Source: Myxococcales bacterium
GTDB lineage: Bacteria; Myxococcota; Myxococcia; Myxococcales; Anaeromyxobacteraceae
Direction of reading: 5' to 3'
DNA: 13,954 nucleotides
Assembly: GCA_021848865.1 (NCBI GenBank)
Contig: JAJZTO010000028.1
Coordinates: forward strand, 1-13,954
The notes beneath the pieces were generated by a model, which was not told where the DNA came from, made no database searches, and was given only the letters and a program-made list of their open reading frames with translations. A program made the translations under genes and the position numbers. How positions within the stretch are numbered: the stretch's first letter is position 1; every line of letters starts with the position of its first letter. This document shows, in pieces, positions 6,219-13,015 of the stretch.

Positions 6219-7691
6219 TCACCTCCCCGGAGGGGCACGCAGGTAGGCGAAGCCGGCCGCGTTCTGGCGCTGGGGCTCGACGGTGGGCTCGGTGAGCCCC
6301 TCCCGCATCATCGGCGGGATGACGATCCGCTCGTCCATGCCGGCGAGCGCGGTCAGCCGGTAGATGGCCTCGGCGTCCGCGGCGCCGAGGCGCGCCTCGG
6401 CCAGGGCCCTCGCGGCCGCCGCCGCCGGGAGGTCGCCGACCTGGGTGGAGCGCCGGTGCAGCCGGACCGCCATGAGCTTCCGGTAGGTGGCCCTCACCTG
6501 CTCCTCGTCGCCGGCGGTGAAGAGGGAGGCGAGGTACCGGACCGGCAGGCGGGCCCGCTCGAGCGAGGTGAAGAAGCCCGCCTCCCCCCCGGCCGCGTCC
6601 TGCGCCATCGCCGGCAGCAGCGGCGGCACGTAGAAGAGCATCGGCAGCGTGCGGTACTCGGGGTGCAGCGGCAGCGCGATCTCCCACTCCTTCACGAAGC
6701 GCCAGACCGGCGATCGCCGGGCCGCGTCGACGACCGCGTCCGGCACGCCGTTCCGCCGCGCCGCCTCCGCCACCGCCGGATCGCGCGGGTCGAGGAGGAC
6801 GGCGCGCTGGGCCGCCACCAGCTCGGCGTCGGGCGCGGCCGCGGCCCGGGCGAGCCGGTCGGCGTCGTAGAGCAGCACGCCCAGGTAGCGGATGCGGCCG
6901 ACGCAGGTGTGGAAGCAGGCCGGGGGCTCGCCGGCCTCCAGGCGCGGGTAGCAGAGGATGCACTTCTCGGACTTGCCGGTGGACCAGTTGAAGTAGACCT
7001 TCTTGTACGGGCAGGCCGAGACGCACATGCGCCAGCCGCGGCAGCGGTCCTGGTTCACCAGGACGATGCCGTCCTCGCCCCGCTTGTAGATGGCCCCCGA
7101 CGGGCAGGCGGCGACGCAGGCGGCGTTGAGGCAGTGGTTGCAGATGCGGGGCAGGTAGAAGAAGACCATCCGCTCGATGCCCTGCAGCTCGGCCCGCTCC
7201 CCGGCCGAGAGCCCGGCCAGGTTCGGGTCCTGCGCGGCGTAGACGTTGGAGCCGGAGAGGTCGTCGTCCCAGTTCGGGCCGGAGGCGATCTCCATGGGCT
7301 TGCCGTCGAGGAGCGAGACCGGGCGCGCCGTGGGCTGGTCGGCGCCCGCCGGCGCGTCGAACAGGTCGCCGTAGCGGTAGGTGAAGGGCTGGTAGTAGTC
7401 GTCGAGGACCGGGAGCGACGGGTTCGAGAAGATCCGCGACAGGCTGGCGAGGCGGCCGCCCTGCCGCAGCTTCAGCCCGTCGCCCTGCCGCTTCCAGCCG
7501 CCCTGGTACTGCTCCTGGTCCTCCCAGGAGACGGGGTAGCCGGTGCCGGGCTTGGTCTCGACGTTGTTCCACCACGCGTACTCCATGCCGCGGCGGTCGG
7601 TCCACTGGCTCTTGCAGGCGACGCTGCAGGTGTGGCAGCCGATGCACTTGTCGAGGTGGAACACCGTGGCGATCTGCGAGCGCACGTCCAT
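6219..7691 (-). CDS. narH: Respiratory nitrate reductase beta subunit (Fe-S)
   Basis: Cytoplasmic iron-sulfur subunit that wires NarI haems to the NarG active site. It has 490 residues (E. coli about 512). Four cysteine groups are intact: Cys16/19/22/26 (CIGCHTCSVAC), Cys184/187/192/196 (CNHCLNAACVAACP), Cys217/223/227 with Trp220 replacing a cysteine (CRGWRMCVSACP), and Cys244/247/259/263 (CILCYPRLEAGEPPACFHTC). The Trp makes one cluster [3Fe-4S], so the set is three [4Fe-4S] and one [3Fe-4S], as in E. coli NarH. The ATG at 7691 gives MDVRSQIATVFHLDKCIGC, the expected N-terminus, with GGGAGG six bases upstream. It follows narG by 14 bases and precedes narJ by 3. An upstream open extension in this frame is the out-of-frame reading of narG and is not coding. 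Confidence 0.98.
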   Translation of the reverse strand: MDVRSQIATVFHLDKCIGCHTCSVACKSQWTDRRGMEYAWWNNVETKPGTGYPVSWEDQEQYQGGWKRQGDGLKLRQGGRLASLSRIFSNPSLPVLDDYYQPFTYRYGDLFDAPAGADQPTARPVSLLDGKPMEIASGPNWDDDLSGSNVYAAQDPNLAGLSAGERAELQGIERMVFFYLPRICNHCLNAACVAACPSGAIYKRGEDGIVLVNQDRCRGWRMCVSACPYKKVYFNWSTGKSEKCILCYPRLEAGEPPACFHTCVGRIRYLGVLLYDADRLARAAAAPDAELVAAQRAVLLDPRDPAVAEAARRNGVPDAVVDAARRSPVWRFVKEWEIALPLHPEYRTLPMLFYVPPLLPAMAQDAAGGEAGFFTSLERARLPVRYLASLFTAGDEEQVRATYRKLMAVRLHRRSTQVGDLPAAAAARALAEARLGAADAEAIYRLTALAGMDERIVIPPMMREGLTEPTVEPQRQNAAGFAYLRAPPGR

Positions 7692-7705
7692 GGCGGGCCT
7701 CCCGG

Positions 7706-10700
7706 CTACCACTGCGGCGCGCCCGCGAGCTTGCGCACGCGGACGAAGGTGTCCCGGTTGTTGCCGGTCGGGCCCCAGTAGTTGAGGGCGAAGGTGAACT
7801 GGCCGTAGCCGCCCAGCATCAGCGTGGGCTTGAGGCGCACCCGGGTCAGGCTGTTGTGGCCGCCGGCCCGCCGGCCGCCGCGCTCCGGGCTCCTCGGCAC
7901 GCCGATGGTGCGCTCCGGCGAGTGGTACAGCAGGCACAGCCCGGGCGGGATGCGCGCGCTCACCACGCAGCGGACCACCACCACGCCGTGGTCGTTGAAG
8001 GCCTCGACCCAGTCGTTGTCGGCGAGGCCGATCCGGGCGGCGTCGCGGTCGTTGAGCCAGAGCGGGTGGGTGCCGCGCGAGAGCGTCAGCATCCGGAGGT
8101 TGTCGCCGAAGGTGGAGTGGATGCCCCACTTGCCGTGCGGCGTCAGGCAGTTGAGCTGGAGGCATTGCCGGCCGTCGCCGGAGGCCGCCAGGTCGGCGAC
8201 CTGCCCGGCGTCGGGCTTGGGCTTGTAGGTGGGGAGGGCCTCCCCGAAGGCGATGAAGCCGGGGTGGTCGAGGTAGAAGTGCTGGCGGCCGGTCAGCGTC
8301 CGCCAGGGGACGAGCCGCTCCACGTTGAGGCAGTAGGCGGAGTAGGTGCGCCCCTTCCCGGTGAGGCCGGTCCAGCACGGGCTGTCGAGGAGCCGGCGCG
8401 GCTGCCGGGCCAGGTCCTGGAAGGTGGTCCGGACGTCGCGGCTGCCCGCCACCAGGTCGGTGAGCGGCAGCCCCACCTTCTTCTCCTCCGCCGCGAAGGC
8501 GCGGAAGGCCGACTCGCCGTTGGTCTCCGGGGCGAGGTGGAGGATCACGTCGGCGGCGTCCCGGGCCTGCGCCAGCGACGGGTAGCGCTGGCCCCCCCAC
8601 TCCACGGTGGGGCGGTCGCGGACCAGCTCGTCGTAGAGGTCGTCCACCGGCCAGGTGATCCCGTGCGCGCCGATGCCCTGGGCCCGCACCACCGGGCCGA
8701 GGGAGACGAACCGGTTGTGGAGGTTCGGGTAGTCGCGGTCCACGTAGGCCAGGCCGGGCATGGTCTGGCCGGGCACCGGCTCGCACTCCCCGCGGGCCCA
8801 GTCGCGCAGCTCGCGCTGCGCCATCTCGGCGGGGGTGTCGTGCATCAGCGGCCGGGTGACGATCTCCCGCACCGGCTCGGGCAGGTGCGTCCTCGCCAGC
8901 TCGCTCACCTTCTCGGCGACGGCCTTGAAGATGTCCCAGTCGCTCCGGGACTCCCAGCAGGGCGGCACCGCCGCCTGCAGGGGGTGGATGTACGAGTGCA
9001 TGTCGGTGGAGTTGAGGTCGTCCTTCTCGTACCAGGTGGCCGCCGGGAGGATGACGTCCGAGTAGAGCGCCGTCGTGTCCATCCGGAAGTTGATGTCCCC
9101 CACCAGGTCGAGCTTCCCCACCGGGGCCGTCTCCCGCCAGGCCACCTCCTCGACCTCGCCCTTCGCCGTCTCCTCCGCCACGGCGTTGGAGTGGGTGCCG
9201 AGGTAGTGGCGCAGGAAGTACTCGTGCCCCTTGGCCGACGACAGCAGGGCGTTGCCGCGCCAGATGAACCAGAGCCGCGGCCAGTTCGCCGGCGCGTCCG
9301 GGTCCTCGACCGCGAACTTCAGCTTCTTCTCCCGGAGCTGGCGGACCACCCAGGCGGAGACCTCGGCGTCGGTCGAGGCGCCGGCGGCCCGGGCCTCCGC
9401 CACCACCGCCGCGGGGGTGCGGTCGAACTGCGGGAAGAAGGGGAGCCAGCCGAGCCGCACCGCGCGGGCCTGGTGGTCCATGGTGTGGCGGGTGGCGAAC
9501 CCGCTCGGCTCGGGGAGGGGGTTCAGCTGCTCGTCGGCGCTGGCCCGCTCGTAGCGCCACTGGCCGGAGTGGACGTAGTGGAAGCTGGGCGCGTTCTGCA
9601 GCCGCGGCGGGCCGGCCCAGTCGAGGGCGAAGGCGAGCGCGGACCAGGGCGCCACCGGCGCGAGCTTCTCCTGGCCCACGTAGTGGTTGAGCCCGCCGCC
9701 GTTCTTGCCGACGCAGCCGCACAGGACCAGGCCGGCGATGGCGGCGCGGTAGGCGTGGTCGCCGTGGTACCACTGGTTCACGCCGGCGCCGATGATCACC
9801 GAGCACTTGCCGCCGGTCTTCTCGGCGGTGGTGGCCCACTCCCGCGCGAAGCGGATCACCTCGGCGCGGGAGACGCCGGTGAAGCGCTCCTGCCAGGCGG
9901 GGGTGTAGGCGGCCTCGGCGTCGTCGTAGCCGGCCGGGTAGTCGCCCGCCAGGCCGCGGGAGACGCCGTACTGGGCGAAGAGCAGGTCGTAGACGGTCGC
10001 CACCTGCACCGGGCCGCGCACCGTCTCCACGGTGCGGACCGGCACGCCGCGGAGGGCCCGCCGGCCGGAGGCGTACTCGTCGAAGAGGACCGAGGCGATC
10101 GCGTCGTGGCCCTCGAGGAAGGAGAGCCGGGCGTCGATGGGCGCGCCGTCCAGGCCGTCCTTCAGCTCCAGGTTCCACTGCCCCTTCTCGTGCTGCCAGC
10201 GGAAGCCGAGCGTGCCGCGCGGCATGCGGGGCGCCTGGGCCGAGCCGTCCCAGACCAGGAACTTGAAGTCCCCGTTCTCCACCTCCCGGGTGCGGGCGAC
10301 CTGGCTCGCGGGCAGCAGGCGGCCGGGCCGCAGCCCGCCCTCGTGCCGCTCCAGCTCGACCAGGAAGGGCGCGTCGCTGTACCGGCGGACGTACTCGAGG
10401 AAGGACGGGGTGGGCCGCCGGTGGTGGAACTCCTCGAGGATCACGTGGTCCACCGCCAGCCAGAAGGCGGCGTCCTGGCCGGCGTGGATGGGGATCCACT
10501 GGTCGGCGTACTTCGACGTCATGCTGAAGTCCGGGCTCAGCACCACCAGCTTGGCGCCGTCGTGGCGGGCCTCGGCGGCGAAGTGGACGTCCGGGGTGCG
10601 GGTCATCCCCAGGTTCGAGCCCATCGAGACGATGAACTTCGAGTGGTACCAGTCGGCGCTCTCGGCGACGTCGGTCTGCTCGCCCCAGACCTCCGGCGAG

Positions 10701-11329
10701 GCGTTGGGGAGGTCGCAGTACCAGTCGTAGAAGGAGAGGTTCACGCCGCCGAGCAGCTGCAGGAACCGGGAGCCGGCCGCGAAGCTGAGCATCGACATGG
10801 CCGGGATGGGGCTGAAGCCGATGATCCGGTCGGAGCCGTGCCTGCGGATGGTGTGGATGGTGGAGGCGGCGACCAGCTCCAGCACCTCGGGCCAGGAGCT
10901 GCGGCGCAGCCCGCCCTTGCCGCGGGCCTCCTGGTAGCGCCGGCGCTTCTCGGGGTCGTCGACGATCGAGGCCCAGGCGGCGACCGGGTCGGGGTGGGCG
11001 GCGCGCGCCTCGCGCCACAGGTCCATGAGCACGCCGCGCAGGTACGGGTACTTCACCCGGAGCGGGCTGTAGAGGTACCAGGAGGCGGAGATGCCGCGCT
11101 GGCAGCCGCGCGGCTCGTAGGCCGGGACGTCGCAGGAGATGCGGGGGTAGTCGGTGGCCTGGGTCTCCAGGGCGACCACGCCGTTCTTCACGTGGATGTT
11201 CCAGGAGCAGCCCCCGGTGCAGTTCACGCCGTGGGTGCTGCGCACGACCTTGTCGTGCTGGAAGCGGTTCCGGTAGAGCTCCTCCCAGCGCCGCTCGTCG
11301 GGATCGAAGACGTCCTTGACCCAGCTCAT
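7706..11329 (-). CDS. narG: Respiratory nitrate reductase alpha subunit (Mo-bisMGD)
   Basis: Catalytic subunit reducing nitrate to nitrite on the cytoplasmic side. It has 1207 residues (E. coli about 1247). His33, Cys37, Cys41 and Cys76 ligate the FS0 [4Fe-4S] cluster; each is exactly 16 below the E. coli positions 49/53/57/92. Asp206, in YDWYCDLPNASPEVWGEQTD, corresponds to the molybdenum ligand Asp222. The long central region is the molybdopterin oxidoreductase fold. The C-terminal dinucleotide-binding domain starts near TPHGKWGIHSTFGDNLRML and ends with YWGPTGNNRDTFVRVRKL. No Tat-type twin arginine precedes the start, as expected for a cytoplasm-facing NarG. The ATG at 11329 overlaps the cytochrome gene stop as ATGA, with GGGAGG seven bases upstream. 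That ribosome site lies inside a perfect 12-base palindrome (11336-11347). Confidence 0.99.
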   Translation of the reverse strand: MSWVKDVFDPDERRWEELYRNRFQHDKVVRSTHGVNCTGGCSWNIHVKNGVVALETQATDYPRISCDVPAYEPRGCQRGISASWYLYSPLRVKYPYLRGVLMDLWREARAAHPDPVAAWASIVDDPEKRRRYQEARGKGGLRRSSWPEVLELVAASTIHTIRRHGSDRIIGFSPIPAMSMLSFAAGSRFLQLLGGVNLSFYDWYCDLPNASPEVWGEQTDVAESADWYHSKFIVSMGSNLGMTRTPDVHFAAEARHDGAKLVVLSPDFSMTSKYADQWIPIHAGQDAAFWLAVDHVILEEFHHRRPTPSFLEYVRRYSDAPFLVELERHEGGLRPGRLLPASQVARTREVENGDFKFLVWDGSAQAPRMPRGTLGFRWQHEKGQWNLELKDGLDGAPIDARLSFLEGHDAIASVLFDEYASGRRALRGVPVRTVETVRGPVQVATVYDLLFAQYGVSRGLAGDYPAGYDDAEAAYTPAWQERFTGVSRAEVIRFAREWATTAEKTGGKCSVIIGAGVNQWYHGDHAYRAAIAGLVLCGCVGKNGGGLNHYVGQEKLAPVAPWSALAFALDWAGPPRLQNAPSFHYVHSGQWRYERASADEQLNPLPEPSGFATRHTMDHQARAVRLGWLPFFPQFDRTPAAVVAEARAAGASTDAEVSAWVVRQLREKKLKFAVEDPDAPANWPRLWFIWRGNALLSSAKGHEYFLRHYLGTHSNAVAEETAKGEVEEVAWRETAPVGKLDLVGDINFRMDTTALYSDVILPAATWYEKDDLNSTDMHSYIHPLQAAVPPCWESRSDWDIFKAVAEKVSELARTHLPEPVREIVTRPLMHDTPAEMAQRELRDWARGECEPVPGQTMPGLAYVDRDYPNLHNRFVSLGPVVRAQGIGAHGITWPVDDLYDELVRDRPTVEWGGQRYPSLAQARDAADVILHLAPETNGESAFRAFAAEEKKVGLPLTDLVAGSRDVRTTFQDLARQPRRLLDSPCWTGLTGKGRTYSAYCLNVERLVPWRTLTGRQHFYLDHPGFIAFGEALPTYKPKPDAGQVADLAASGDGRQCLQLNCLTPHGKWGIHSTFGDNLRMLTLSRGTHPLWLNDRDAARIGLADNDWVEAFNDHGVVVVRCVVSARIPPGLCLLYHSPERTIGVPRSPERGGRRAGGHNSLTRVRLKPTLMLGGYGQFTFALNYWGPTGNNRDTFVRVRKLAGAPQW

Positions 11330-11844
11330 CGGGAGCCTCCCGGGAGGTTCGCGGCGCGGGCGAGCAGGCGGGCCCGGGAGGGCGCCTTCCGCCGGCGCGA
11401 GGCGAGGGCGAGGGCGGCGAAGAGGACGGCGGCGCCGGCCGCCCCGAGCAGCTCGAAGCGCCAGGCGCCGCCCGGCGGGCCCGGCTGCGCCGCCGGGAGG
11501 AGGAAGGCGGCGAGGTCCGCCCGCTCCCCGGGGGTGAGGGGACGCCCCTCGTAGACCGGCACCATGGTGGGGAAGGGCAGGCCGTCCAGCAGGCCGTCGA
11601 GGGCCTCCGGGTCCATGCCGGCGAGGGAGGCGGACAGGTCGGGGCCCAGCGACGCGCTGAAGGCGAGCCCCTGGCCGCCGAGGGCGTGGCAGGCGCCGCA
11701 GGGCGCGCCGCCGTTCCGGAACGGGAGGGAGCCGATGAAGAGCCCGCGGCCGGTGGCCGGATCACCCGCCGCGGCGAGGAAGAGCGCGAAGGACAGCGAG
11801 GAGAGCGTCACGGCGATGACCCCCGTTATCGCTATTCTGGACAA
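11326..11844 (-). CDS. Membrane-anchored monohaem c-type cytochrome leading the nar operon
   Basis: Class I cytochrome c of about 172 residues. The N-terminal hydrophobic segment (4-26) begins MSRIAITGVIAV and ends FLAAAGD, suitable for a signal peptide or anchor. The haem motif CGACH (49-53) is followed by LGPDLS, a Met94 in FPTMVPVY that could be the distal ligand, and TPGERADLAAFL. A second hydrophobic segment (about 130-148) and a basic tail (RRRK) form a C-terminal membrane anchor, so the haem domain would sit outside the cytoplasm. The stop overlaps narG by 4 bases, which argues for a role with nitrate reductase, perhaps like NarC reported in Thermus. The start is uncertain: TTG at 11844 gives a basic-then-hydrophobic leader; GTG at 11811 has a GGGGG seven bases upstream but no basic residue; GTG at 11928 adds non-coding-looking Arg-rich sequence. 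Electron partner unknown. Confidence 0.85.
   Translation of the reverse strand: MSRIAITGVIAVTLSSLSFALFLAAAGDPATGRGLFIGSLPFRNGGAPCGACHALGGQGLAFSASLGPDLSASLAGMDPEALDGLLDGLPFPTMVPVYEGRPLTPGERADLAAFLLPAAQPGPPGGAWRFELLGAAGAAVLFAALALASRRRKAPSRARLLARAANLPGGSR
11336..11347 (-). promoter_or_regulatory. Palindrome containing the narG ribosome binding site
   Basis: CCTCCCGGGAGG is a perfect 12-base palindrome 6 bases before the narG ATG; its GGGAGG is the ribosome site. The RNA could fold into a short 4-base-pair stem masking it, which would fit translational coupling to the upstream cytochrome. It may also be chance in GC-rich DNA. Confidence 0.35.
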
Positions 11845-11874
11845 AGATATCCATAATTGACGGCGCCTGTCCAG
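11826..11874 (-). promoter_or_regulatory. Probable control region of the nar operon: AT-rich island with nested dyads
   Basis: A sharply AT-rich patch in GC-rich DNA at the head of the nar operon, in the gap to the divergent dehydrogenase. On the minus strand, TGGACA (11873-11868) could be a -35 and TATCTT (11849-11844) a -10, 18 bases apart. Three symmetries are visible: a perfect 7-base inverted repeat CTGGACA (11837-11843) and TGTCCAG (11868-11874), centres 31 bases apart; a 16-base TGGATA-N4-TGTCCA dyad (11838-11853, 5 of 6 matching); and TTATnGnTAT arms (11826-11835 and 11847-11856), centres 21 apart. None matches the FNR consensus TTGAT-N4-ATCAA. The possible -10 abuts the TTG start of the cytochrome, so promoter and start cannot both be right as drawn. 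The rest of the gap to 11998 shows nothing clear. Confidence 0.45.
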
Positions 11875-11987
11875 GGGCGGCCGCCGACGCCGGGCCGAGC
11901 CATGGTCCCCGCGGTGCGAGCCGGGCACAATCGGGGTCGTTGCCGCACCCCGAAGGACGCGCTAGACGAGCACCGGTCCCGAACCCG

Positions 11988-11993
11988 AAAGGA
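11988..11993 (+). promoter_or_regulatory. Ribosome binding site of the dehydrogenase gene
   Basis: AAAGGA five bases before the ATG at 11999 supports that start. I see no convincing promoter hexamers between it and the nar control region. Confidence 0.55.
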
Positions 11994-11998
11994 CGACC

Positions 11999-13000
11999 AT
12001 GCGCGCCGCCGTCATCACCCGCTACAACGGGCCCTGGGAATTTCAGACCCTGGCCGATCCCCACCCCCAGGCGGGACAGGTGCTCCTCCGGGTCCACGCC
12101 AGCGGCATGTGCGGGACCGACCTGCACGTGCACCACGGCATGTTCCCGCTGCAGCCGCCGGTGATCGCCGGCCACGAGCCGGCCGGTGAGATCGTCGAGC
12201 TGGGGGCGGGCGTCACCCACCTGAAGGTGGGAGACCGCGTCGGCGTCCACTGGCACCAGAAGGGCTGCGGCCGCTGCGCCGAATGCCAGTCGGGCCACGA
12301 GGGCGGCTGCGCCCAGGCGCAGACCTGGATGCACCTCGGCGGCGGGAACTCCGAGCTGATGCTGGCCTGGGCCTCGGGCTGCACCCTGCTCCCCGACGGG
12401 CTCGACTACGCCCTGGCCGCGCCCATCTTCTGCGCCGGCTACACGGTGATGAGCGGCCTGCGCAACGCCGATCCCCGGCCGGGCGAGCGGATCGCGATCC
12501 TGGGCCTGGGCGGCCTGGGCCACCTGGCGCTCCAGTTCGCCCACGCCCTCGGCCTCACCACCTTCGCCCTGACCGGCCAGGCCGGGAAGCGCGAGGAGCT
12601 CCGGAAGATGGGCGCCGACGAGGTGCTGGTGGCCGGGGAGGACCCGGGCAAGGTCCTCGCCGACGCCGGGGGCGCCGACGTCATCCTCTCCACCACCAAC
12701 TCGGGCAAGCAGGTGGCGAGCGCCTTCCGGGCGCTGCGGCCGAACGGGCGGCTGGTGAACATGGGGGTCACCACCGACGGCCCCATCGCCATCGACGTGA
12801 TGAGCCTGATGATGGGGCAGCGCCAGCTGCGCGGCAGCTCGCAGGACGAGCGCGCCGACCTGTACCAGGCCCTGCAGCTCGTCGGGGCGGGCAAGGTGAC
12901 GCCGGCGGTGGAGAGCTACCCGCTCGCCGAGGCCAACGCGGTGCGGGAGCGGCTGGCGGCCGGCAAGGTCCGCTACCGCGCGGTGCTGCTGCACCGGTAG
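11999..13000 (+). CDS. Zinc-dependent medium-chain alcohol dehydrogenase
   Basis: Cytoplasmic oxidoreductase of 333 residues interconverting an alcohol and an aldehyde or ketone; substrate unknown. The GroES-like domain holds the catalytic zinc ligands Cys38 (in GMCGTDLH), His59 (GHEPAGE) and Cys145 (PIFCAGYT), with Thr40 as likely proton relay. The structural zinc lobe has Cys90, Cys93, Cys96 and Cys104 (GCGRCAECQSGHEGGC). The Rossmann domain has GLGGLGHLALQFA (169-181). After the second strand, where NAD-dependent members carry an Asp, the sequence is ALTGQAGKR (Thr192, Lys197, Arg198). This resembles NADPH-using relatives such as the cinnamyl-alcohol or YahK group, so NADP(H) preference is my inference. 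It diverges from the nar operon and is followed after 15 bases by the ATPase gene. All family residues checked are present. Confidence 0.95.
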   Translation: MRAAVITRYNGPWEFQTLADPHPQAGQVLLRVHASGMCGTDLHVHHGMFPLQPPVIAGHEPAGEIVELGAGVTHLKVGDRVGVHWHQKGCGRCAECQSGHEGGCAQAQTWMHLGGGNSELMLAWASGCTLLPDGLDYALAAPIFCAGYTVMSGLRNADPRPGERIAILGLGGLGHLALQFAHALGLTTFALTGQAGKREELRKMGADEVLVAGEDPGKVLADAGGADVILSTTNSGKQVASAFRALRPNGRLVNMGVTTDGPIAIDVMSLMMGQRQLRGSSQDERADLYQALQLVGAGKVTPAVESYPLAEANAVRERLAAGKVRYRAVLLHR

Positions 13001-13015
13001 CGCGAGAGACCGCCC

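Noticed and set aside
7856..11554. About 1230-codon plus-strand open frame antisense to narG
   Set aside because: Low-complexity composition, no recognisable motif, lies wholly opposite narG, whose residues are all conserved.
7692..11765. Apparent N-terminal extension of narH through the narG region
   Set aside because: It is the out-of-frame reading of narG; NarH homology begins sharply at the ATG at 7691, which has a ribosome site.
11826..11835. TTATCG at the nar control region, similar to one arm of the ars operator
   Set aside because: Only one half-site matches and the spacing of the partner arm differs (11 against 6 bases), so shared ArsR control is not supported.
11857..11873. TTGAC...GTCCA resembling an FNR or NnrR site upstream of nar
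   Set aside because: The half-sites are 7 bases apart instead of the required 4 and one arm mismatches, so it does not fit the FNR-family geometry.
11845..11928. Possible Tat signal (Arg-Arg-Arg) in an extended cytochrome N-terminus
   Set aside because: The Arg-rich stretch lacks the SRRxFLK pattern, has no ribosome site before its GTG and looks like non-coding GC-rich sequence.
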